Source: Methylococcaceae bacterium
GTDB taxonomy: Bacteria > Pseudomonadota > Gammaproteobacteria > Methylococcales > Methylomonadaceae
Assembly: GCA_016715325.1 (NCBI GenBank)
Contig: JADKAL010000005.1
Location: 124,001 to 188,000 of the forward strand
Direction: 5' to 3'
DNA length: 64,000 nucleotides
Shown here piece after piece: positions 38,236-46,074 of this stretch. Numbering within the stretch: position 1 is the stretch's first letter; every line of letters begins with the position of its first letter. A program made the translations under genes and the position numbers. The notes under the pieces are model-generated. The model was not told where the DNA came from and did not search any database. It was given only the letters and a program-made list of their open reading frames with translations.

Positions 38236-38511
38236 TATCGATTTTGGTCGTAATAGCAAAGCGTATTGGCGACGAATCAAATGCCAAAATTCGGCGCAAT
38301 GCCTTTTCGTTGTTGTGTTTAAAGGCTGTGATTATTAATAAATTATAGAAATAATGGTTTAATATAGGATGTGCCGAGGTACGAGGGGCACTTGTACCCT
38401 TTGGGTATCTGTAGAGAAAAATACCCTCGCGAACTATACGTCTCCCTTGGTTCGGATCATCCTATAAGCGCATCTTTTGGATTTACTTAGTAAGACGGCT
38501 CGAACGAGGAG
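38236..38511. other. Tail of duplicated segment and spacer
   Basis: Until about 38330 this is a diverged copy of the region after urtE. Then AT-rich spacer with the palindrome TTGTACCCTTTGGGTA at 38391, also found in the MITE-like copy at 14035. No gene seen. Confidence 0.5.
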
Positions 38512-39113
38512 TTAGAGCTTACTCGAAATCGCCGCTAGCACCTTTGGATCATTTGCCATCCGATGGAATTCATCCTCGAAGGCCTGCAAGCCTGTTGGGG
38601 CGTTTATGGTCATTGTGAGCGTATAACTCCCACTTAAACCGGGTGAAGATACAAGGGTGTCGAACTCAATCGTAAGTCGCCTGAGCTCGCTACGCATCTC
38701 AGTTGTCCAACCGGACATCTTAGAGAACAGTTCCGCAAAAGCTTCGTGCGGACGAACGAATCGAACATCCAGTTCCCACTCGAAGAGCGTCAGAAAAAGC
38801 GCGTACAAATTGTCGCACGCTGCTTTGATCTTCTCGGCGTCGCCAGGAACACCGGTCGGACCGAATGAAGGGGTTAACTGCTTGAGAAGAACCTTTGATA
38901 CTGCTTGAGTGGTGTTCACCAAGTCATTAAGCAGATCATGTATGTAGTTCAGTGTATCTGGTCCGGGCAAGAACCTTGTCCGGCGAACAACAAATCCAGA
39001 CTCGAGTTCCGCGAATCGCTCTTCGATTCTTCGTGATCGATCATTCAAAAGAGCGCATGCGAGTCTATATTCCCATAGTTCATCTTTGTCTACAGCTATA
39101 CGAGTGATATGGC
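38512..39113 (-). pseudogene. DUF4062 protein gene, 3' part, cut by IS insertion
   Basis: Open frame of about 200 codons running into the right-hand edge of the IS (39114-39115 is the TA target). It reads HITRIAVDKDELWEYRLACA and then helical, charged sequence (RRIEERFAELESGF...) with no known motif. Joined to the 5' part at 41355-41916 over one TA, the frame is unbroken and gives 387 aa. A TTG at 39048 could start a shorter product, but that is unlikely to be native. Confidence 0.8.
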
Positions 39114-39711
39114 TAGTGTAACGTCCTCAACAAACATTAAGATATGATACAATTGGTGTCCATGAGAACGCCAATGAAAATTACACTGATTGAAGAGGAT
39201 CGAACAGAACTGGAACGCTGGGTGAAGAGCCGGTCTGTTGGGGCTAAACAAAGACTACGGGCTAGAATGGTACTGATGACCGCCGAGGGCTTGTCAACAA
39301 CGGTCATTATGGCAACGTTGGGGTCAGCAACCCGACCTTGAACAAGTGGCGGAATCGCTATCTCGAAAGTGGTGTTGAAGGGCTCAAGAAAGGCAAGACC
39401 CGCCCGTCGCGGATACCGCCGCTGCCGACTGACAAAGTCCAAGAAGTCCTGGCCTTGACATTGACCGGTAAACCGGCTGCCGCGACGCAGTGGAGTTGCC
39501 GGACGATGGCGGAGCAGGTCGGCATTTCCGGATGGCGGTGCACGGCATCTGGCGGGAGCACAAACTGAAGCCCCATCAGAGTGAAGGGCTTTAAGGTTTC
39601 GAACGACCCGCTGTTCGCCGAAAAGTTGCGCGATGTCGTGGGCCTTTACCTGGACCCACCGGAGAAGGCCATCGTGTTTTCCGTCGACGAGAAAAGCCAA
39701 ATCAGGCGCTA

Positions 39712-40835
39712 GTGTAACGTCCTCAACAAACATTAAGATATGATACAATTGGTGTCCATGAGAACGCCAATGAAAATTACACTGATTGAAGAGGATCGAA
39801 CAGAACTGGAACGCTGGGTGAAGAGCCGGTCTGTTGGGGCTAAACAAAGACTACGGGCTAGAATGGTACTGATGACCGCCGAGGGCTTGTCAACAACGGT
39901 CATTATGGCAACGTTGGGGGTCAGCAACCCGACCTTGAACAAGTGGCGGAATCGCTATCTCGAAAGTGGTGTTGAAGGGCTCAAGAAAGGCAAGACCCGC
40001 CCGTCGCGGATACCGCCGCTGCCGACTGACAAAGTCCAAGAAGTCCTGGCCTTGACATTGACCGGTAAACCGGCTGCCGCGACGCAGTGGAGTTGCCGGA
40101 CGATGGCGGAGCAGGTCGGCATTTCCCGGATGGCGGTGCACGGCATCTGGCGGGAGCACAAACTGAAGCCCCATCAAGTGAAGGGCTTTAAGGTTTCGAA
40201 CGACCCGCTGTTCGCCGAAAAGTTGCGCGATGTCGTGGGCCTTTACCTGGACCCACCGGAGAAGGCCATCGTGTTTTCCGTCGACGAGAAAAAGCCAAAT
40301 CCAGGCGCTAGATCGTAGCCAACCCGGCCTGCCGATGAAGCCGGGAAAATGCGGGACGATGACGCACGATTATAAGCGACATGGCACCACAACTTTGTTT
40401 GCGGCACTCGACGTGCAGACCGGAACGGTGATTGGGCAATGCCAGCCCAGGCACCGCCACGACGAGTTCCTCAAGTTCCTGAAGACAATTGACCGGCGAA
40501 CCGACAAAACCTTGGCATTGCATTTGATCGTCGACAACTATGCGACGCACAAACATGCCGAAGTAAAGGACTGGCTGGCCCAGCATCCCCGGTTCCACTT
40601 ACACTTCACGCCAACCTCGGCCTCATGGCTCAACTTAGTCGAGCGTTTCTTCCGGGACATTACCGAGGAACGTATCCGGCGTGGTGTTTTCCACAGTGTT
40701 GACGACCTCAAAACAGCGATACAGGAGTATCTCGACCACCGCAATAGCAACCCAAAACCTTACCATTGGACAGCCAAACCAGAGACGATCTTGGCTAAAG
40801 TAGACAAAGCTAAAGATATGTTGAGGACGTTACAC
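39712..40835 (+). mobile_element. IS630-family element, inner nested copy
   Basis: 1124 bp with terminal inverted repeats GTGTAACGTCCTCAAC / GTTGAGGACGTTACAC, flanked by TA (39710-39711 and 40836-40837). The target is the CTAG in the transposase gene of the outer copy, matching the known CTAG/TA preference of IS630. Confidence 0.92.
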
Positions 40836-40838
40836 TAG
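39740..40838 (+). pseudogene. IS630 transposase, inner copy, one-base frameshift
   Basis: N-terminal part has helix-turn-helix segments (AEGLSTTVIMATLGVSNP, MAEQVGISRMAVHG). The first catalytic Asp is in VFSVDEK; then an A5 run (40289-40293) throws the frame. With A4, as in the outer copy, it reads [18 protein letters not shown] and continues through [11 protein letters not shown] (second Asp) to [13 protein letters not shown] (Glu), about 365 aa. The TAG stop uses the target-site TA plus the following G. Either a mutation, a sequencing error, or, less likely, a frameshift site. Confidence 0.85.
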
Positions 40839-41356
40839 ATCGTAGCCAACCCGGCCTGCCGATGAAGCCGGGAAAATGCGGGACGATGACGCACGATTAT
40901 AAGCGACATGGCACCACAACTTTGTTTGCGGCACTCGACGCAGACCGGAACGGTGATTGGGCAATGCCAGCCCAGGCACCGCCACGACGAAGTTCCTCAA
41001 GTTCCTGAAGACAATTGACCGGCGAACCGACAAAACCTTGGCATTGCATTTTGATCGTCGACAACTATGCGACGCACAAACATGCCGAAGTAAAGGACTG
41101 GCTGGCCCATCCCCAGTTCCACTTACGCCGCCAACCTCGGCCTCATGGCTCAACTTAGTCGAGCGTTTCTTCCGGGACATTACCGAGGAACGTATCCGGC
41201 GTGGTGTTTTCCACAGTGTTGACGACTCAAAACAGCGATACAGGAGTATCTCGACCACCGCAATAGCAACCCAAAACCTTACCATTGGACAGCCAAACCA
41301 GAGACGATCTTGGCTAAAGTAGACAAAGCTAAAGATATGTTGAGGACGTTACACTA

Positions 41357-41916
41357 GGTTCGGTAGCAAAGGCTGAAGGAACGACAAGTCGGTTCTTCCT
41401 TGAACGAGCCAAGAGATCGCGAAATCGAGTTGAGAGTTGAATTCGCAGTGTCGTTAGTATGTCTTCCGTACGAGTGAATGGGAACACCCATTTCGTGTCT
41501 TTAACGATTTGCTCAATGAATGAAAAGACCGCTGGGTTGTCGACGGTCGGTGCAAGATCAACTTCCTTGTTCTTTTGATAGATAGGCAATAGGTCTAAAA
41601 CCTGTTTGTCAACGAAGACTATGCAGTCTAGCCCAGTGAGCCGGGCTTCTTGGTACTCGCTGTTTACCACGGACTTCTTAGTCAATGGATCAAGCGAGCC
41701 TCGTTTGCCTCCGACGATCAGTACGAGGAGATCTGCACGTTCCCTCACGACTCGCTTGCAGTTCTCGACGGTCGAAAGTTCCGGCGATACGGGAAAAGAT
41801 GGATACTCACTGAGGACGGGGTCGTGGCCCCACGATTCGATCTCCGAACGCAAGTGCTCCCGAAGCGACTTCAGGTCGTAGCAAGTAGAACTAACGAAGA
41901 GTGAGAGTCGATGCAT
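41357..41916 (-). pseudogene. DUF4062 protein gene, 5' part, cut by IS insertion
   Basis: Begins MHRLSLFVSSTCYDLKSLRE and runs to EPS, where the IS starts; as read it continues a few codons into the IS and stops at 41329. Seen: the DUF4062 N-terminal Rossmann-like pattern (FVSSTCYDLK, an ERADLLVLIVGGKRG turn, NSEYQEARLTG). Known: DUF4062 proteins are TIR-like and often act in defence or signalling. Native length with the 3' part is 387 aa. Inactivated here unless the IS excises. Confidence 0.82.
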
Positions 41917-42118
41917 TCGTGGTGCCTAACAAATTGACTAGCCCCAAATAAAAAATTAATTTTTATCCGGGCAGGTTGTTAATTTCATACGTCTAAATAT
42001 AGTCCATTCATTATCAATAACAAAGCTTTCCTAATTACACCTGATTTCGGTTAATTTAAGCGATCAAACGCACCATAATGTTTGGCTTGTGGGTTTTATC
42101 GACATTATCACTCACCGA

Positions 42119-42919
42119 TTATCGCCGCTCATACCCAAATTCCAAGATAACAGGCGAACCCTGGTTATGGATGATAATTTGCCGTCTGGGTTCGTCGCGC
42201 TGGATTCTGACTTTCGGTTCTTCTGGGTTGGCATTTTTATCCGATTCAGGTTTTTTAACTTCCTGTTCCGATGTTGTGGTTGAAGATGTGGACGGCGGCG
42301 ACATCGGGGTTGTGATCGGATCGTCCGTCGTCATTTTGTCTTCAATGCGGATTTCAGGTATCCAACCGGGCGATGTAATGGCGCCGCCTTGGTCTGCCGG
42401 TTTTTCTTTTAGCGGCCATTTGACTTCGGTGAGTAAATTAAAACACACCGTACCGATGTGGTCGGCTAATTTATCCGCCGCCAAATAGGCTTTATCGCTT
42501 TTGTCGGCCATAAAATCCATGCTGAGTTCGCTGGCTTGTTCTGGATGAAGGCTGGATTTTAGAAGACATTTGATCGGTAAAACGTCCATTTTTTGAAATT
42601 CCAACGACCGGGGGTCGGAATTTCCCGCCGAGTAGGAAAACCCGGCGGGCGACGATCCTTTTGTCACTGTGCCGACCGTTGCTATTAATAGATGACTTAC
42701 CTTTGGGTTCGGACTTATCACAACCGGATAGTCCCAGTGCTTCAGATTGTTCGCAACCGTTTGGGCGACGGTGTCGAGCTGCACAGTGTTGTCGTTAGCA
42801 TCGACATGGAGTTCGATTTCACCGGGATTGCTTAAATCCATCGCTAGCTGTGTTTTTACCGGTTGTTTGGCGCAGGCCGCGAGGCTCAAGGCTGCCAAAA
42901 AACAGAGCTGTTTAGTCAT
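42119..42919 (-). CDS. Hypothetical lipoprotein
   Basis: 266 aa. Seen: lipoprotein signal (LCFLAALSLAAC, lipid Cys about 16), a globular part (about 30-170), a Pro/Ser/Thr-rich linker (about 200-230), and a basic terminal strand (RRQIIIHNQGSPVILEFGYERR). No family recognised. Probably outer-membrane anchored and periplasmic. Divergent from the porin-urea operon, sharing the 220-bp region that holds the dyad operator, so it may be co-regulated. Confidence 0.6.
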   Translation of the reverse strand: MTKQLCFLAALSLAACAKQPVKTQLAMDLSNPGEIELHVDANDNTVQLDTVAQTVANNLKHWDYPVVISPNPKVSHLLIATVGTVTKGSSPAGFSYSAGNSDPRSLEFQKMDVLPIKCLLKSSLHPEQASELSMDFMADKSDKAYLAADKLADHIGTVCFNLLTEVKWPLKEKPADQGGAITSPGWIPEIRIEDKMTTDDPITTPMSPPSTSSTTTSEQEVKKPESDKNANPEEPKVRIQRDEPRRQIIIHNQGSPVILEFGYERR

Positions 42920-43001
42920 CGTTTTTGTTTGTTTTTTTCATGTCGATTCAGAAGGTTTTTATCAATTTTAACACTAATCGAGCGATGGATTAGTTGATAT
43001 A

Positions 43002-43029
43002 CGTCATTTGACTGATGAGTCATTTGACG
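43002..43029 (+). promoter_or_regulatory. Four-half-site dyad operator, urea operon copy
   Basis: CGTCA-TT-TGACT-GATG-AGTCA-TT-TGACG. Inner and outer arms are both perfect inverted pairs. It lies 111 bp before the porin gene and 82 bp before the divergent lipoprotein gene. The flanking 37-bp block matches the one before fmdA at 32 of 37 positions. Confidence 0.7.
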
Positions 43030-43140
43030 CATTGTGCAAAATCCGTCCAACCAAAATAATCCCCATCAAGCCTGCTTCCGGCTCATTCGGTCTTGCCGAA
43101 TGCTTCAAAAATTTATTTGTTATAACTTGGGGAAAATGAA

Positions 43141-44382
43141 ATGATGAAATCTCAACAGAAAAACCAAGGTAAAAGCTTAAAACATCGGCTTTTACCTTTG
43201 GCGTTGTTACCCTTTGCCGCTATTCATGCGCCGTCGATACAGGCCGGCGCGACTTTTAAAATCGACGATACCAAATGGGTGAGTATCGGTGCGGGGTTGC
43301 GTACCAGTTTCGAATCGGTTGAGGACGGCGCAGGCACGCCGGGCAATAGTCAATGGACGAATGATTTTAAACTGGATAACGTCCGTTTATATGTCAACGG
43401 ACAAATCCACAAATACTTGAAAGTCGAGTTGAATACCGAATGCCAAACCTGCGGCAGCGGCGGCGAAGTCCGGGTTTTGGATGCTATCGGTAAGTTTGAA
43501 TACAACTCGTACGCCAATGTTTGGGCAGGCCGATTGCTCGTTCCGGCTGAACGCCGGGAGTTGAACGGTCCGTTTTACAGTCCTATTTTTAATGTGTTTG
43601 CGTCAGGCACCCCATTTGAGCCTTCCGATTACAATATTCTTATCAAATCCGACGGTACGTCTGCCGGTGCTATCGGTCGTGACGAGGGTGCTGTTTTTTG
43701 GGGTGCTGCGTTTAACGATAGATTGCAATACTCCTTCGGCTTTTTCCGCGGTTTACGAGGCGGTGCTAACGTAGACGATAATATTCTTTACGCACAACGG
43801 CTTTCGTATAACTTCTGGGAGGTTGAAAAAAATCCTGGGTACTACACCTCCGGTACTTACTACGGAAAAGGCGGCGATATTTTAACGGTTGCAGTTTCCA
43901 ACCAATACCAGGAAGACGGGGCGGGTACTGCGTCTGATCCGGGTACATTCCGCGGCACTACCTTCGATGTGTTGTTGGAAAAAGTGTTGCCGAATAGCGG
44001 CGTAGTCACCATGAACGGTGAATACAAAAACTACGGCATCGGTAATGGTTATAGCCAAGCGACGCGCGATGCCTTTCCTACTGAAGGATTTTCGATGTTT
44101 GAAGGGAATGCCTACGACGTCAGTGCGATGTATCTTTTCCCTCAAAAAATCGGTATCGGTCAGTTCCAACCCTACGTTCGATATGTGAACGTGTTGCCTA
44201 GCACGAGTACCAACCGCAATTCCTACGAAGGAGGCGTGAATTATGTCATAGACGGACATAATGCGCGGGTGTCACTTAGCTGGACTTACGGCGATTTGTT
44301 AACCAAAGGTCTGGACTATAGTTCAACGGCGGCAGGCGATAGCATTAACGCCATTAAACTAGGCTTTCAATGGCAAATTTAA
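43141..44382 (+). CDS. Outer-membrane porin of the urea operon
   Basis: 413 aa. Seen: signal peptide (LLPLALLPFAAIHAPSIQA), a barrel of alternating strands with many aromatic residues, a Cys pair (ECQTCGSGG) in an early loop and a final strand INAIKLGFQWQI. Placed 33 bp ahead of urtA, so inferred to let urea (or amides) through the outer membrane. Family resembles phosphate-selective/short-chain-amide porins. GGGGAAA precedes the ATG pair at 43141/43144. Confidence 0.82.
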   Translation: MMKSQQKNQGKSLKHRLLPLALLPFAAIHAPSIQAGATFKIDDTKWVSIGAGLRTSFESVEDGAGTPGNSQWTNDFKLDNVRLYVNGQIHKYLKVELNTECQTCGSGGEVRVLDAIGKFEYNSYANVWAGRLLVPAERRELNGPFYSPIFNVFASGTPFEPSDYNILIKSDGTSAGAIGRDEGAVFWGAAFNDRLQYSFGFFRGLRGGANVDDNILYAQRLSYNFWEVEKNPGYYTSGTYYGKGGDILTVAVSNQYQEDGAGTASDPGTFRGTTFDVLLEKVLPNSGVVTMNGEYKNYGIGNGYSQATRDAFPTEGFSMFEGNAYDVSAMYLFPQKIGIGQFQPYVRYVNVLPSTSTNRNSYEGGVNYVIDGHNARVSLSWTYGDLLTKGLDYSSTAAGDSINAIKLGFQWQI

Positions 44383-44415
44383 TAATCATTCAAGAATATA
44401 AGGAGATTTAAAGAA

Positions 44416-45711
44416 ATGAATAAACAATTTTTTGATTTGAGACTCTGGTTTTGGTGTTTTGTATTTACCTTTGGTCTTAGCAGTGTATCTCGTGCCGAAG
44501 ACACCATCAAAGTCGGCGTATTGCATTCTTTATCGGGCACGATGGCGATCAGCGAAACCACGCTGAAAGACACCATGCTGATGTTGATCGACGAGCAGAA
44601 CAAGAAAGGCGGTTTGCTCGGCAAAAAATTGGAAGCGGTGGTCGTCGATCCTGCTTCCAACTGGCCGTTGTTTGCGGAAAAAGCGCGTGAATTATTGACT
44701 AAAGACAAGGTGGCTGCTGTGTTCGGCTGCTGGACATCCGTGTCGCGTAAGTCGGTCTTGCCGGTTTTTGAAGAGCTGAACGGACTGTTGTTCTACCCGG
44801 TGCAATACGAGGGTGAAGAGTCGTCTAAAAACGTATTCTACACCGGCGCAGCGCCGAATCAGCAAGCCATTCCGGCCGTCGATTATTTGATGAACGACCT
44901 TAAGGTGAAACGTTGGGTGTTGGCAGGTACCGATTATGTGTATCCACGTACCACCAATAAAATCCTTGAAGCTTACCTGAAAGCGAAAGGCGTGGCCAAG
45001 AAAGACATCATGATCAACTATACACCGTTCGGTCATTCCGATTGGCAAAGTATCGTCGCCGACATCAAGAAATTCGGCTCAACCGGAAAGAAAACCGCTG
45101 TTGTTTCTACAATTAACGGCGATGCCAACGTGCCGTTCTACAAAGAATTGGGCAACCAAGGACTCAAAGCGGAAGATATTCCGGTTGTTGCTTTCTCTGT
45201 GGGTGAAGAAGAGTTGTCCGGCATCGACACCAAGCCCTTGGTCGGTCACTTAGCTGCTTGGAACTACTTCATGAGCATGGATACCACCAAAAACGCGGCT
45301 TTCATCAAGCAATGGCAGGATTTCATCAAGAATCCGAAACGCGTCACCAACGACCCGATGGAAGCGCATTACATCGGCTTCAACATGTGGGTGAAAGCGG
45401 TTGAGAAAGCCGGTTCTACCGATCCAGCCAAAGTTCAGGAAGCCATCATCGGCGTGGAATTTCCTAACTTGACCGGCGGTACGGCCAAGATGCTGCCTAA
45501 TCATCACATCAGCAAGCCGGTATTGATCGGCGAAATTCAAGACGACGGGCAGTTTACGACCGTTTGGCAAACCAATAAGGTTGTCGACGGCGATGCCTGG
45601 TCGGATTTCTTGCCGGAAAGTAAACCGATTATTGCCGATTGGACAGCGCCAATCAGTTGCGGCAACTACAACACGAAAACCAAGAAGTGTTCAGGCCAAA
45701 ACTATAAGTAG
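44416..45711 (+). CDS. urtA: Urea ABC transporter, substrate-binding protein
   Basis: 431 aa. Seen: signal peptide (WFWCFVFTFGLSSVSRA), VGVLHSLSGTMAISE, CWTSVSRKSVLPVFE, LLFYPVQYEGEESSKN and GTDYVYPRTTN, the classical urea-specific UrtA pattern. Periplasmic urea capture. A 14-bp hairpin sits immediately after the stop codon, probably to stabilise this abundant message. Confidence 0.94.
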   Translation: MNKQFFDLRLWFWCFVFTFGLSSVSRAEDTIKVGVLHSLSGTMAISETTLKDTMLMLIDEQNKKGGLLGKKLEAVVVDPASNWPLFAEKARELLTKDKVAAVFGCWTSVSRKSVLPVFEELNGLLFYPVQYEGEESSKNVFYTGAAPNQQAIPAVDYLMNDLKVKRWVLAGTDYVYPRTTNKILEAYLKAKGVAKKDIMINYTPFGHSDWQSIVADIKKFGSTGKKTAVVSTINGDANVPFYKELGNQGLKAEDIPVVAFSVGEEELSGIDTKPLVGHLAAWNYFMSMDTTKNAAFIKQWQDFIKNPKRVTNDPMEAHYIGFNMWVKAVEKAGSTDPAKVQEAIIGVEFPNLTGGTAKMLPNHHISKPVLIGEIQDDGQFTTVWQTNKVVDGDAWSDFLPESKPIIADWTAPISCGNYNTKTKKCSGQNYK

Positions 45712-45717
45712 TTGAGT

Positions 45718-45753
45718 CAGGTGGTATTAGGTTGTTCGGCCTAATCCCACCTG
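45718..45753 (+). other. Hairpin after urtA (attenuator/stabiliser)
   Basis: CAGGTGG-T-ATTAGG pairs with CCTAAT-C-CCACCTG (13 of 14 pairs) around an 8-nt loop, 6 bp after the urtA stop. Followed by TATTATT, not a solid U tract. Probable partial terminator or 3' stabiliser that sets urtA expression above urtBCDE. Confidence 0.65.
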
Positions 45754-45756
45754 TAT

Positions 45757-45872
45757 TATTGATCCGTCCCTTAAATGTTTGAACCGTTCGTGCTGAGTGA
45801 GTCGAAGCACATAAAGCCTTTTGACAAGCTCAAGGTGAACGGAAGTTAAGACTTCATAAGGCCGGATCAATC
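45757..45872. repeat. MITE-like repeat, copy 4 (best preserved)
   Basis: Inverted ends ATTGATCCGTCCCTTAA and TTCATAAGGCCGGATCAAT. Inside: GAACCGTTCGTGCTGAG, GACAAGCTCAAGGTGAAC and GGAAGTTAAGACTTC. About 116 bp, non-coding, within the urtA-urtB gap. Confidence 0.65.
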
Positions 45873-45900
45873 TTGAAATTTACCAAAGGAAGCAGTGAAA

Positions 45901-46020
45901 AATTGATTTCATTCATGCCCTACGACTTCGTTCAGGAGAGCGTTTTACAAGCTCATCATTTATGACCGCTGGGTGTGAACGAAATCAACCACTCACCGTT
46001 CGTCCTGAGCTTGTCGAAGG
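45901..46020. repeat. MITE-like repeat, copy 5 plus GTCGAAG unit
   Basis: Ends AATTGATTTC and GAACGAAATCAACC are inverted and enclose about 90 bp; directly after comes ACCGTTCGTCCTGAGCTTG with TCGAAGGAC, a common dispersed intergenic unit. The whole 45712-46074 gap before urtB contains no gene. Confidence 0.5.
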
Positions 46021-46074
46021 ACTTATTCAAAGCTTCTCTATCAACACTTTATTAACAAGGACTTTACTGACGAT

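Larger units (their letters stand above)
39116..41354 (+). mobile_element. IS630-family element, outer copy (interrupted)
   Basis: Starts GTGTAACGTCCTCAAC and ends with the complement (GTTGAGGACGTTACAC), flanked by TA at 39114-39115 and 41355-41356 inside a CTAG-like target. It is split at 39711/40838 by a second identical element. Without the insert it would be about 1.11 kb. Compared with the inner copy it has at least nine small insertions or deletions but almost no substitutions. Confidence 0.88.
39144..41357 (+). pseudogene. IS630 transposase of outer copy, disrupted
   Basis: Begins at 39144 with the same sequence as the inner transposase, but a lost G near 39319, lost C near 39528, an extra base near 39578 and further indels on the right side break the frame repeatedly, and the inner element interrupts it at 39711. 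Catalytic DDE parts are split across 40838-41357. Non-functional as read. Confidence 0.85.

Noticed and set aside
40280..40300. Programmed frameshift for the inner IS630 transposase
   Set aside because: A +1 shift would be needed and the outer copy has the in-frame A4 run, so a mutation or base-call error is simpler.
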